A DNA stretch of 64,000 bases from Liriodendron chinense (Eukaryota > Streptophyta > Magnoliopsida > Magnoliales > Magnoliaceae): NCBI GenBank assembly GCA_003013855.2, contig PVNU02002850.1:1674001-1738000 (forward strand), written 5' to 3'. The notes beneath the pieces were generated by a model. That model was not told where the DNA came from and did not search any database. It saw only the letters and a program-made list of their open reading frames with translations. Below are positions 35,460 to 46,096 of the stretch, one piece after another (the first letter of the stretch is position 1; every line of letters starts with the position of its first letter). The position numbers were made by a program, and so were the translations under genes.

Positions 35460-35836
35460 TTGGACATGTAGTACTTCGAATTAGTTACCTAAATCTCGGA
35501 TTAAAGGCCCTCTTATAGTGTTTTGCAAGAGTTCTAACCCAATTAGGAAACTACTTATAGCAGTCCGCGCACACCACCGGCTGGCCGAATGCACCAAAAA
35601 TAGTCCAGAGAGTTGCTGTGAAGAAAAACAACATATCCAACCTGTCTACCGACCGGCCGGCCGGCCAGCCCAGGACCTTTGGCCGGTCGGACAACCGGTC
35701 AGACTGGACAAAAACAGTCCAGCGAGCATTGGTCTTTTCTAGCAGATTGACTGGTCGGTCAGCCAGGGGCACTAGCCGATTGGTGACCAAAGATGCACTC
35801 TGTCTCCTCTGTTCACTGAGGAGGAAAACTCCAACA
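35037..35836 (-). repeat. Copia 5' LTR
   Basis: 800 bp, the upstream LTR in element orientation, with the primer site directly inside it. It has TATAAGA (minus, about 35518-35512), a CT tract (35424-35456) and a diverged palindrome cluster (35570-35780). It shows many differences from the 3' LTR, so this element is older than those at 38-57 kb. Confidence 0.85.
35570..35780. promoter_or_regulatory. Diverged GACCGG palindrome array, copia 5' LTR
   Basis: Includes CGACCGGCCGGCCGGCC, TGGCCGGTCGGACAACCGGTC and GACTGGTCGGTCAG. It lies about 60 bp upstream of the minus-strand TATA-like element, mirroring the other copia LTR. Confidence 0.5.
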
Positions 35837-36149
35837 GTCCGCACTAAAGGGGATGATCACACAGTGGGTAATCACCAATGAAAATACAAGTAGTACGTGC
35901 TCTAAATGGTTAGGTACCCAATAAAATCCCACACAATAATGGACATTTGCACAATGTACTAGCCACTAGAGAAAATACAACAAGTACATGCTTACAATGG
36001 CTACACACCCGACAACGCCCATATGCCATATATGCATGATTAGTCTAACCATTTGCAAACCAATTATAACTAACCCCTTCAACTAGTGGTCTTTGTAAAT
36101 TGATGGAAACATGAAAACCAAATAATCCTTTCATCACAAGTCCAATTAT

Positions 36150-36420
36150 GGACACCACAAAGAATTCAATCCAACAAGTCACTTAGGGCAACCAAGTTCG
36201 TTCAAGGACACAACAATTGCTTCAATCCATCAAGCCGCATAGGGCAATAATCAAATCCATTCAAGGACACAACAAATATTTTAATCCATCAAGCTATATA
36301 AGGCAATTAAGTCTATTCAAGGCGCATCAAATATTTCAATCCATCAAGCCACATAGGGTAATCAAGTCCATTTAAGGACGTAACAAATATTTCAATCCAT
36401 CAAGCCACTTTGAGCACAAA
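36150..36420. repeat. Tandem repeat, about five units of roughly 58 bp
   Basis: Units share TTCAATCCATCAAGCC, ACATAGGGCAAT, CAAGTCCATTCAAGG and ACACAACAAATA. Successive copies begin near 36164, 36222, 36281, 36337 and 36395. Confidence 0.8.
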
Positions 36421-36875
36421 TATCATGATTATTTAATCCAATTTATATATCCTCCACATGATAAGGCCACTAGTTCAAGGTGTGGTTTCATTGATTCATA
36501 GCATAAGCAATTCCAATCATATGAGTAAATCATGAAAATGGCAGTGTGACAATTCATGAAATAACAATCCCAATCACATAAACAATTTACAATGCCCCAC
36601 AAGTTTCACAATTAGATTTTAATTTCCACATTTCCACAATTCTAAGTATAATAACAATCTCGCACACGTTGCTTATACGATAGCATGCCAGAAATCATGT
36701 TCATGTGAAACATGTAAGGCAAAGGTTATATTTAAGCAATTGCAGACAATGAAGAGAGTGCGCAAGAGTTAAATAGGTGATGTGTATATGTACAAAGTTC
36801 TAAAGTTTAAGAAATCTATCAGTCATGCTTGTAGACACCCCACTCAGGCTAGCAACCTGATAATGCATATACCGC

Positions 36876-36960
36876 ACCTAAACCCAAAATTGTACCTAAA
36901 CCCTAAACCATACCTAAACCCTAAACCATACCTAAGCCTTAGCCATAAGCCACTACTTAA
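36876..36960. repeat. Telobox-like tandem repeat
   Basis: ACCTAAACCCTAAACCAT is repeated with a period of about 18-24 bases, embedding the CCCTAAA word of plant telomere repeats. It is short and degenerate; a chance resemblance is possible. Confidence 0.5.
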
Positions 36961-37099
36961 ACCTTAGCCAAACCTTAGCAATTTTCGAGCCCGATCCAAA
37001 CCAAATCCATTTCCAAGCTAGCGCCATCTTCGATCCGTTCTTTAAGCAAAAAAGTTAGATCCAAGCTTTAAAATACTAACTAAGCCAATTGGCCAAAGT

Positions 37100-37560
37100 A
37101 TAGGAAAAAAGCAACAGGTAGAGGTAATTAGATTATCACCGGTGGTAATTCGATTACCGTTTCACCTTGAAAATTGCGCCCTGATCTACAGTTGTTGCTC
37201 TCTTGGAGATAAAACTGTTTTGGGACCCCCTTTACTCCTGGACTTTGTTGAGGCATGGGAAAATGCAAATAAGAAATATGATTAGGAGGCATCTTATTAC
37301 CACAAGATTCAACACAAGATCACGTATTGCCAACATGATAGTATTAAGTTATATATATTCTCTTTGGAAAGGTGCAAGACGGATATTAATAAGGAAGTTC
37401 ACTTATAGTCAGAAGATGATTGGGCAAGCAATGTCCATTCAAAGAAAATGATATTTCATGGGCAAACTTATCAAGTGATGATTCTAACAAACTAAAGAGC
37501 ATCCTATTTTGAGATGTAACGAAGGAGATAAAAGCTATTCATCGAAGACCGCATGTTGTT
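37100..37560. other. Intergenic, possible LINE relic
   Basis: 37110-37160 holds two palindromic words, GGTAATTAGATTATCACC and GGTAATTCGATTACC. The plus frame 37203-37451 contains YSLWKGARRILI, faintly like the W-K motif at the end of plant LINE RT. Evidence is weak. Confidence 0.3.
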
Positions 37561-38179
37561 GATGACATCAGACACTTGGGGCCCACTTTTAAAAATATAA
37601 GATGTTTTTAAATGGGATCATGATAGGCCCATTTCATAGGTATCTAAATAGCTTTCCAACGAGTATAAGAACGTCCAAATCGGAGTTGTGATGAAGAAGT
37701 TATGGTCGTTTTCGTGAAGAAGCACAAACCTTTGCACCTTTTATGCGAACCGCGTAAAAGGTATAACTTTTACATGAGAATGACCCCCTTTTGCCTATAA
37801 ATACCCCCTGGGGTCCTCATTTGTGCATTCACTTCTGAAGTTCAGAGTTGTAGAGCTCCTTCAGAAGACTCCATAGGTATGGAGAGTAGCCTTGTGCATC
37901 TCCTTGTTCTCGGGTTGAACGCACAATGAGCGGACCCCGAGAATCGAAGAAGAAAGACAAGGAAAGTTTGTCGAAATGAAGAATTAAAGGGTGAAAGAGG
38001 AGAGCGCAGAGTAAAGTGTTTACGCGGCCCACGTAAGCACTAAGGCTTTTACGCGAGTCACGTAAAAGGTCCTAGAGTGCAATTTCGCCATGAAGTTTTG
38101 TCAAGTTCTGTTTTTTTGTAAAAGATGTCGGGAGCATGTTTTCATGACTGTGCTCCCATTTCCCTTTCAAAATCTAAGA
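37560..38179 (+). repeat. Older LTR-like sequence split by element 1 (left part)
   Basis: It contains the GACGTCCAAATCGGAGTTGT-like wording common in plant LTR U3 regions, then CCTATAAATACCCCC (TATA at about 37795) and a leader-like stretch. It continues after element 1 at 57049. Three imperfect palindromes of the form TTTACGCG-N3-CACGTAAA lie at 37737-37761, 38019-38038 and 38046-38069. The ends of the LTR were not defined. Confidence 0.45.
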
Positions 38180-39595
38180 TGTTGAACCTCCAATTTATAC
38201 ATTGCATTGCCTAGTACATCACATTATATGTACGGTTTTCATACTTAAAAGGCCCATCTAATGCATGTTTTGTGATTTCAGGAATGAGAGCGGAATTCAC
38301 CCAATTGGAGACTAAAAAGAGCCATTTGAAGCCATTGGATGAAGAAGAAAGAAGGACCAAAGAAAGTAGAAAGAGAGGAGAAGAAAGGAAGAAAGAAGCA
38401 AAAGGAGAAAGCAGAAACAGAGGTCAAGACCGGTCGTGCGACCGGTTGTCCAGCGCCAGGACCGGTCGTGCGACCGGTCCGATTATGCACAGAAGAAGAA
38501 ATCTCTTAGAAGGTCACTGGACCATTCACGACCGGTCGTTCGATGCCCAGACCAGTCGTGCGACCGGTCCTTCAATTAAATTTTAAAGGTGGAATTTTGT
38601 CAAAACTCGCTGGACTATTTTTGGACGTTTTGCGACCGGTCGTGCGACCACTCGTCAGGGAGCTCAGACTGGTCGTGCGACCGGTCGTCTGCGTAATAAA
38701 GCTTCTCCGTGAAGCTCCGAGATTTTCTGCGCAGTGCGTAACCTTGTGCAATTTCTGGATGTTTCCGACGCAAGGGGCTTCCACACTATAAAAGGACACC
38801 TAGGGGCTCTTCCTAGATGATCATAGAAGCTAAGCAAGGTCGTGGGAGAGGACGGAAGTCGTCGTGGAGCGTCAGTAACTCTCCAATTTCCAGTTTTTCT
38901 AGTTTTTTATGCTTTCTATTATGAGTTCTAGTTGTAGTATGACAATGCTCGGCTAGAATCTCTCAGCTAAGGCTGAGAGGTGAAGCTTGTAGCTAATTTC
39001 ATGTTTGATTCAAGTTAATTCAAGTAGTTTTCAATTCAAGTTTGAATTTTTCATATTCTAGTTCTTAAGTTGGTAGTTTGAGATGTTTTATGAGAGTTCA
39101 TGTGCTCCGGACATGAATTCCTTGCAATTCTCTGAGATTATCATATGGTGCTTGTTTAGATTCGAATTATAGTAATCCTTGAGCAGGCCATAGTCCATAG
39201 GCATGGCTGTTACTCCGAAGGCTATGATTTTGAATTCTACATTGATTAAATGGGACTAGAACTTGGAAGTTCAACTTGAATGGGATTGAATGTGTGTGAA
39301 TGCTTTATTTTCCACTAGATGAGAGATAGGACTTCAAATCTAGTTGTGCTTTTTACTTGGATTGATTGGATTGACATGGGATTGCTACAAGTGGATCCTT
39401 GAATGCCTTAATACTTTAAATTACTGATTTTCCATTAAGTTTCTGTTTAAGTTTAATTACTCAATTGAATCTTATTTCTTGCAAAACTGAGTTGCTGGAA
39501 TAGTTTGAAAGTTGTTTCTAATTCCCTGTGGATCGACCTCGGTCTTACCGAGATTTATTACTACATCGCAGCCTTACACTTGAGGCGAGTGAACA
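38180..39595 (+). repeat. Element 1 5' LTR
   Basis: 1416 bp, TGTTGAACC to GTGAACA. U3 carries six GACCGGTC-type units (38428-38686). TATAAAA is at 38787-38793. The end has the GTGGATCGACCTCGGTCTTA wording shared with the LTRs of element 2, solo LTR A and element 3, showing common ancestry. Confidence 0.93.
38428..38686. promoter_or_regulatory. GACCGGTC palindrome array, element 1 5' LTR
   Basis: The consensus unit is GACCGGTCGTGCGACCGGTC: two self-complementary GACCGGTC boxes around a short centre. Units start at 38428, 38460, 38530, 38550, 38634 and 38667, some with one box mutated. The last ends about 100 bp before the TATA box. CpG and CCG sites are dense here compared with the rest of the LTR. 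Confidence 0.8.
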
Positions 39596-39601
39596 AGTTT
39601 T

Positions 39602-39619
39602 TGACGCCGTTGCCGGGGA
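39602..39619 (+). other. Primer-binding site, element 1
   Basis: TGACGCCGTTGCCGGGGA, six bases inside the LTR. It differs by one base from TGGCGCCGTTGCCGGGGA, the tRNA-Asp-complementary site typical of this lineage. Confidence 0.8.
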
Positions 39620-39847
39620 ACTTAGATAACGGTTTTCAAATTGTTTTAGAAGCTATAGAAGTAGAAGTAGATAGGTTTTCTGATTTTTTCTAGAACTAAC
39701 AAATTGTTTTGTTTTGTAGGATTTCTTCTCTAGTTAAAAGCGCATCAGGTGATACCTTTCTAACTTAGCTTTTTACAGATTTTCTATTTTCATATTAATT
39801 TCAGATTTCTAGGATTTAGGACTAGTTTAGTTTTTGTTGAGTGGTTT

Positions 39848-42800
39848 ATGTCCCGTTGGGAACGTAACCACTCAAATCGTCTCCAATCTGAAGGTGGTTT
39901 AGTTGGACCATTAACAGTCCATAGACGAGTTCGAAATTATCAAGAGCATTGTGAAAGTTTGGGGAGTATGGATCAAACACCTTTAAGGATTCCTCCCCCC
40001 TACTCCAACTACAAATGCAAATCAAGGAGTAAGAGAGAATGAGGTACATAATGTTCATCCACTGAGATCATTGCGGGATTACCTACAACCAGCCCGTGCA
40101 ATCACACCCTCTTGTGTGGTTCTACCACCAAACTGGGGAAACATTGACATAAAGCCGGGTCTAATTCAACTCTTACCAAAGTTCCATGGGCTAGACTCTG
40201 ACCGCCCATATCTACACTTGAAAGAATTTGAAGAAGTGGTGGCTACCTTGCAGTATGCCAATGTTTTAGAAGATACCATTAGACTTAAACTTTTTCCCTT
40301 TTCATTGAAAGAAAGAGCCAAAGATTGGCTTCACTCTCTTAGACCACATTCGATTGGGTCATGGGTTGAGATGACCCGGGAATTCTTGAAAAAGTTCTTC
40401 CCGGCTCATAAAACGAACACCCTTCGAAGAGCCATAATGAATTTCTCGGCTAAAGAGGGTGAATCTTGTTTTTCAACGTTGGGAGAGATTTAAGGACCTC
40501 CTACTTGCTTGCCCACATCATGGCTATGAGAGTTGGCGAATTATAAATTTTTCCAATGATGGATTAAGTTCCAATATGCGCCAATTTGTAGAGATGATGT
40601 GCAATGGCGAGTTTATGAGTAAAAATCCAGATGAGGCTTGGAGTTACTTGGACATGTTGGCTGAAAATGCCCAATCTTGGGATACCTCGGATAAACCCAA
40701 TAACCCCAAGCCTATTCAAGAGAAAGGAGGGATCCATATCCTTAAGGAGGAAGACGACGTGAATGCAAGGATAGCCAACCTCACAAGGAAGGTTGAGGCC
40801 ATGGAACTCAGTAAAAGTGGAGTTCCAAAGTCCAATGAAGCTATTGAAACCATATGTGGGATTTGTCTCACCGATTTACATGCTATGCAAGATTGTCCCA
40901 CAATTCCTGCATTTCAAGAGGTATTACATGAACATGGAAATGCCACATATGGGTATTAACGACCCTTCAATGGACCGGTGGGTAATACGTACAATGACAA
41001 TTGGAAGAACCACCCAAATTTTAGTTGGAAGAATGCTCCTACGGGCAATCCTACCAACTCTCAAAGAGGGCCACCCATGCAAAATATGGCCCCACCTCAG
41101 TTCTCAATGGAGGATACCTTGAAAGCGTTTATACAAGGGCAAACGCAAATCAATCAAACAAATCAGCAAATGTTCCAAGAGCTTAAAGTCTCATTTGATG
41201 AGATTAAGGGATGCTTGAATACTAGGGAAGGGACCTTTCCGGCCCAACCTCAGCCCAATCCAAAGCAAGTACATGAAGTGAGCATTCTTAATCCTTCCAA
41301 CCAACACATGGAGCAAGCCAAATCCATCACCACTCTTAGAAGTGGTAAACAAATTGACAAATCTATTCCGGTGAAGGCCGATGAGCCTAATGATTCGGTA
41401 AATTCTGAGGATGAGGATGGATCTAACTTATCCCCACAAGAACCGGAACGCATTTACAAGCCCGTAGCACCATTCCCTTCAAGATTGGTTGCCCCAAAAT
41501 CTCTTCCAAACTCTCATGATTTTTTAGAGATTTTCAGACAAGTCAAGATTAATATCCCTTTGCTTGATGCCATCAAACAAATCCCCTTTTATGCCAAGTT
41601 TCCAAAGGACCTATGCACAACAAAACGAAAATATAATGTGCAGCAAAAGGCCTTCTTAACTGAGCAGGTGAGTGCCATTCTCACTCAAAAGACCCCCCCC
41701 CCCCCCCCCCCCCAAATTCAAAGATCCCGGTAGTCCCACAGTCTCATGTATCATTGAAGACTACCAAATTGAGCGTGCGTTGATAGATTTGGGGGCAAGT
41801 GTGAACTTGATCCCATACTCGGTATATGAGCAATTGGGTCTTGGTGAATTAAAACCCACCAAAACCACGTTGCAACTCGCTAATAGATCTATCCGTGTAC
41901 CGAGGGGGATAGTTGAGGATGTTCTAGTTCAAGTTGACAAATTCTACTACCCGGTAGATTTTATCATCTTGGACACACAATCGGTTTTGAATGCTAGCAC
42001 TCAAATACCGGTGATATTAGGCCGCCCATTCCTTGCCACATCAAACGCAATCATCAATTGTCGGAATGGGGTGATGCAACTAATCCTTTGAAAACATGAC
42101 ATTAGAGGTGAATGTGTTTCACTTGGGCAAAAGGCATAGGGATGATGATGATATCCACGAGGTTGATTTGATTGATTCAATTGTGGAAGAGGAGTTCGCT
42201 TTAAGGCAAAATTTTGATCCTCTAGATGTTGTTAGTTTTGATCCCTTTGAGGATTGGGACGACAATGATGGTCCCCATGAGGTAAACATGATAGAATCCA
42301 TGGATGATGGGGGGTTTTCCCAACATGATCTACCTGAAAGTTTGGAGACATATTTGACACATTCTAAGGATAAATCTAATTCTCATTTTCTTAAGACCTT
42401 GGAAGTATTAATTTCTGAAAATTCAATTGACAAGTCACCAATTTCTGATTTACACAAGTTTGTTGTGCAGGATTTGGAAGAGTTGGTGCTTGATTTGCCT
42501 ACAGAGAGGCCAATTTCTGAAAGTGTAGAGGTTGAGGACCCACTCCAACCTATACAAAATTCTGAGAAGGAGGAAGACATAAAGGGTCCAAATCTAAAAA
42601 TTACTTCCGATGAGGTCTCTTATACACTTGAGGAGTGCCTAATGTACTTTGAGGATTGGGATGATCCCATGATTCAGGACATTGTATATGCTTTGAGAGA
42701 GACCTCCCCGATGCCTAAAAAGGTTCCTTCCACAGAACACCAAACTGAAAAGTCAATTGTGGAAGCACCAGTGATATCTGATTTTGTGGAGATCATATCG

Positions 42801-43151
42801 ACTTGTGAAAAAGAAATACAAGTCTTCACATCTCTTTGGTTTGTTCAAACCGAAGAACACTTCTGGGATGATCCATATTCGAATAATTTTTGCCCAGACA
42901 AGAAGGAAAGGAGACCCATATTCAATGATTTCCAACCAATGCAATTCTCCTTTCCTAGTACATGTGACAATTTTGAACCCGCTGAAATTTTTCAGCTGGA
43001 TTTTCAATGGGTTAGAATGATCAATGTCACCAATGTACTTTTCAAAGCAGGATGGTGGTTAGTTCTATTGAAAAATTTGTTACACCACTTGATGATCCTG
43101 CTCAACTTTGTCCTTTTGGCTGTTATACTGATAATCGATCTCCTAATCTGA
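39848..43151 (+). pseudogene. Element 1 gag-aspartic protease with C-terminal extension
   Basis: The translation starts MSRWERNHSNRL at 39848. It runs through the Retrotrans_gag core (PGLIQLLPKFHGLDSD, WLHSLRPHSIGSW, ATG-proximal part 40071-40493). A CCHC zinc knuckle CGICLTDLHAMQDC (C-x2-C-x4-H-x4-C) follows near 40853-40894, then the protease motif LIDLGASVNLI (about 41780) and IPVILGRPFLATSNAIINC. An acidic extension (42096-43151) contains LWFVQTEEHFWDDPY. It is broken by a frameshift in a C run near 40000, another near 40470, a stop at 40957 (TAA where element 2 has CAA), a 21-base C run at 41693-41713 that shifts frame, and a shift near 42090. The extension ends in a region with no RT homology. 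The element must have moved using proteins supplied in trans, or decayed after insertion. Confidence 0.85.
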
Positions 43152-43369
43152 TGGAGATCCTCTTTTTAAAAAGGGATGGGTTAGTTATCTTTATTGCTTT
43201 CCGTAGATTAGGTTTAGTTTATCTAGTTTTACTGTTTTAGTAGGATTTAGTTATTGGAGTTGCAGACTTCCATGATCGCTCTCTCAGGTACTATTGTTCT
43301 CACTCTCTCATATTTTACCATTGCTCTCATGTTCATGCTCATTGCATATCTTTTTACATTGAGGACAAT

Positions 43370-44056
43370 GCAAGAATTGGTTGGGGGGTGAGATGTGATT
43401 CCTCATCTAGCATGATGCAACATTTCGAGCCTCATATGCGCAAATTTTTTCGAATCTTCTAAAAGTTCAAAACTCTTTTAGAAATCCTTATTTCTATGCA
43501 TTCGAGATGATAGGAGTATAAGAAGAGGATATACGAAGTGTGTGATGTTGTAAGTCTTGAATTTCTCCCAACATAATGATTTTATATGTTAGTTCCCCTA
43601 TTGTTGTGATTGATAGAAAATTTGAACACTTTTTACACCTAGTTCACATTACATGATTTTCCTGAGTTGAATGGTTTATGTGATTTGTGGATTAGCTAGA
43701 CTTTGATTTAAAGGTGTTGAGAAACCAAGCCGGGGTATTTTGTCCATCCTTGTCCATGGGAAAATAACGGAAGATATGGATTTTTAAAAATCCTATCTAA
43801 ATCAAAAGAAAAAGAAAAAGAAAGGATGAAATCAGGAATGAAGGAAAAATGGTGGAAAATTCCGAAAAGGGCTACCTATTACCAACCGGGGGATGGTCGA
43901 ACCGTAACCAAAGCCGGAAATGGGACGTAGTGTGAAAGCCGTCGGAAGGACGGTAAGGCAAATTCCTGTCATAGACTTGTTGTTGCTCTGTGCACCTTAA
44001 AATCCTTGGTTTACTTAATCTATGAAGAAGGTAATCCCAGAGACTCATGAGATGAA
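43370..44056 (+). other. Element 1 post-ORF region with conserved block
   Basis: After the coding region, TTGAGGACAATGCAAGAATT and TTGGTTGGGGGGTG occur, then a block at 43870-44040 (GGGCTACCTATTACCAACCG through GACTTGTTGTTGCTCTG). The block is strongly conserved in element 2 (45920-46110) and recognisable in element 3 (63310-63450). On the strand opposite to the element it encodes a conserved peptide (see next entry). Confidence 0.7.
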
Positions 44057-44063
44057 TGTTCAC
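43872..44063 (-). other. Conserved antisense ORF, element 1 copy
   Basis: The frame runs antisense to the element and includes EQQQVYDRNLPYRPSDGFHT, then SHFRLWLRFDHPPVGNR and a stop. Its N-terminal few codons now run into element 2, so the natural start is cut. The counterpart in element 2 keeps the same frame with conservative changes (VYDR/AYDR, DGF/DDF, RFD/RVD, GNR/GSR). Whether it is translated is unknown. It could equally be a structured or cis-acting RNA region whose frame stays open by chance. Confidence 0.35.
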
Positions 44064-45654
44064 TCCCCAAGTGTAGGGTTGCGAAGTAGTAATAATTCGG
44101 AAAGACCGAGTATCGTTCCCACAGAGATTTATGTATGGGTATTCTTAGGATTTAACTAAAGCAACTAGTAATTAAGATCCTATTGAGAACTAAAGCTGGA
44201 AAACAATGAATTGAGTTTAAACAGTGAATTGTTAAGGTAATTTCAATCTAAAAAGGCACTAGAGCGCCAATGATTCACTTTTGATAAGTTTCAATGCATC
44301 AACACAACTAGGTCTCTCATAACTCAATCCGAATCAAATTCCTTTCTCTATCCAATTGGAATATAGAGCGGTTCAATCACAATTATCTAAAACAAGTGCT
44401 TATTAACTGATTTGATTCCCACAACCATGCTCAGGCCTTGGGCACACTCAATTGTATAGGCCAAGCCTCTTTCCAATCTAGTTGAGATTCATAACTATAG
44501 CTTTCACCAAGTCCTGTCACTAGACCTGATTACGACTCATGATTTGAACTCGGATTAAATCAAAATCAATCACTAAGCAACTATTCTAGATTATACATAA
44601 AAGATAAGAACTTTAGTTGAATGAGTTCCCACATGAAAATCAGGCCATTGCATACAAGGCAATCAAAGCGTCTACCATGCCCGGAGTCGATGGTAGATCA
44701 ATGCATTACACAAGCATAAACAATACTCAAAAGCTAAGATACTAAGTTAGGATCACTAAGAATCACATGAGCCCGGAGTCATCAAGAGATCAAAGTAAAA
44801 ACCAACATAGTACTTGATTCAAACTCATATAGATCTAAAATTCATCAATTAAAGCATAAAAGGAAACCTAGGTTGCGTTAATCCATAAAAAATGAATCAA
44901 AAGCTTCACCTCTTAGCCCTAGCTAAGAGGTTTTGGTTCATCTCTAACATCCTTGAACTAGAAGCCTCTAAAAACATGAAAAACTACTAAAACAGGAAGA
45001 AAACTAGAAATCCGAAGTAGAATCCGTCTCCTGAGCAATCTCCACGTTGTAGCCTCCTTTGGTATGAAGGGAAGACATCCTTTTATAGCTTGGAGGAGTC
45101 CAATACGCAAGAGAACTCCAAATTTTGCGTAAAACTACGCACTTGCGCAGAAGAATCCGGAGCCCGATTTAGAAACAACTTGTTTTGCGCATGGCCGACC
45201 GGTCTGGACCGGTCGGACTGGGCTGGCCGACCGGTCATGACCGGTCGGACCTCATTTGGAATGTGTCCAGCAGCAATGGCCGACCGGTCATGACCGGTCG
45301 GGCCTCCTCTCTGATCAGTCCGTGAACTCCAATGGAGTGGCCGACCGGTCTTGACCGGTCGGGCTTGCTTGGCCGACCGGTCAGCCGACCTGTCTGGCTT
45401 GCTTTCTTCTTTATTTCTTCCTTTCTTTCTTCTTTTCTCTTCTCTCCTTGCCTTGGCTTTCTTTGGTCCTTCTTCAACCTTCATCCTATGGTCTTCAATG
45501 CTTGTAAGGAGCCTCATTTAGCCTTGAATCAGTGAAATCTCCATCTTGTTCCTATAATTACAAATCATGCATTAGAATGGTCCTTTAAACGTGTAAACCA
45601 GTGCATAATGAGTGATGCATTGGGGTTAGAATATGCACAATTAAGAGCTCAACA
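44057..45654 (-). repeat. Element 2 3' LTR
   Basis: 1598 bp. On the minus strand it begins TGTTGAGCTCTTAATTGTGC and ends GGGGAGTGAACA. It has TATAAAA (minus) at 45087-45081 and five palindrome units at 45197-45392, upstream of the TATA box. Confidence 0.93.
45197..45392. promoter_or_regulatory. GACCGGTC palindrome array, element 2 3' LTR (five units)
   Basis: The consensus GACCGGTCATGACCGGTC is a perfect 18-base palindrome. Units start at 45197, 45229, 45282, 45343 and 45375. Flanks often read GGCC-unit-GG, so many units also present the GCCGAC core of the DRE/CRT element. The array begins about 110 bp upstream of TATA in element orientation. Confidence 0.85.
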
Positions 45655-45877
45655 CACCCCCCAACCAGCATTTTGCTAGTCCCGAGCAAAACATGCGTGA
45701 AACACGTTTCAATTTCCAAAACCCAACCCTTCTCTAGAAACTATTCTTCTATACATTCTAAGACACATAAGCATAAAAATCAGAGAAATTAGGTGATAGA
45801 GGTTGAAACCTTAAACTCGCAGAACATAATAAGTGTTTATATGAAATCCCCGCTGATTGATTGATAGATAGAAGAAC

Positions 45878-46096
45878 TTGAACAAATTCAACCTAGTGTG
45901 CATGGTGAAAGTTCATCTCATGAGTTTCCGGGATTATCTTCTTCATAAATCAACTAAACTACCAATCTCAAGGTATATAGAGCAACAACAAGCCTATGAC
46001 AGGAATTTGCCTTACCGTCCTTCCGACGACTTTCACACTACGTCCCATTTCCGGCTTTGGTTACGGGTAGACCATCCCCCGGTTGGTAGTAGGTAG
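45878..46096 (+). other. Conserved antisense ORF, element 2 copy
   Basis: A 72-codon frame, antisense to element 2, starts MNKFNLVCMVKVHLMSFRDY. It contains the shared EQQQAYDRNLPYRPSDDFHT and SHFRLWLRVDHPPVGSR, then a stop. It lies between the gag-protease ORF and the 3' LTR, the same position as in element 1. It has no family that I recognise. Confidence 0.4.

Larger units (their letters stand above)
31054..35836 (-). mobile_element. Ty1/copia LTR retrotransposon, deleted and inactive
   Basis: Two LTRs (31054-31832 and 35037-35836) begin TGTTGGGTGCG on the plus strand and end CTCCAACA. Internal genes read on the minus strand: gag near the right LTR, RT and RNase H near the left. Next to the right LTR, the minus strand gives TGGTATCAGAGAG, the initiator-Met primer site. 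Next to the left LTR it gives AAAGGGGGAGAT, a polypurine tract. Integrase and protease are absent, and about 1.3 kb of foreign sequence (33113-34440) lies between RT and gag. The 5-base flanks GCCCA and GTCCG do not match, so a target duplication was lost or the ends recombined. Confidence 0.85.

Noticed and set aside
38428..38686. Possible CRISPR-like array (short repeats with unique spacers)
   Set aside because: Repeats are self-complementary, irregularly spaced, inside plant LTR promoters, and no cas genes exist in this eukaryotic DNA.
42753..43020. Overlapping 78-84 codon frames antisense or shifted to the element 1 extension
   Set aside because: Shadows of the gag-protease extension frame.
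45083..45517. Frames with repeated TGRP/DRSRPVGH peptides (also at 52936, 54558, 38272 and 47220)
   Set aside because: Both strands are open because the GACCGGTC palindrome lacks stops in most phases. The peptides are translations of the DNA array, not proteins.
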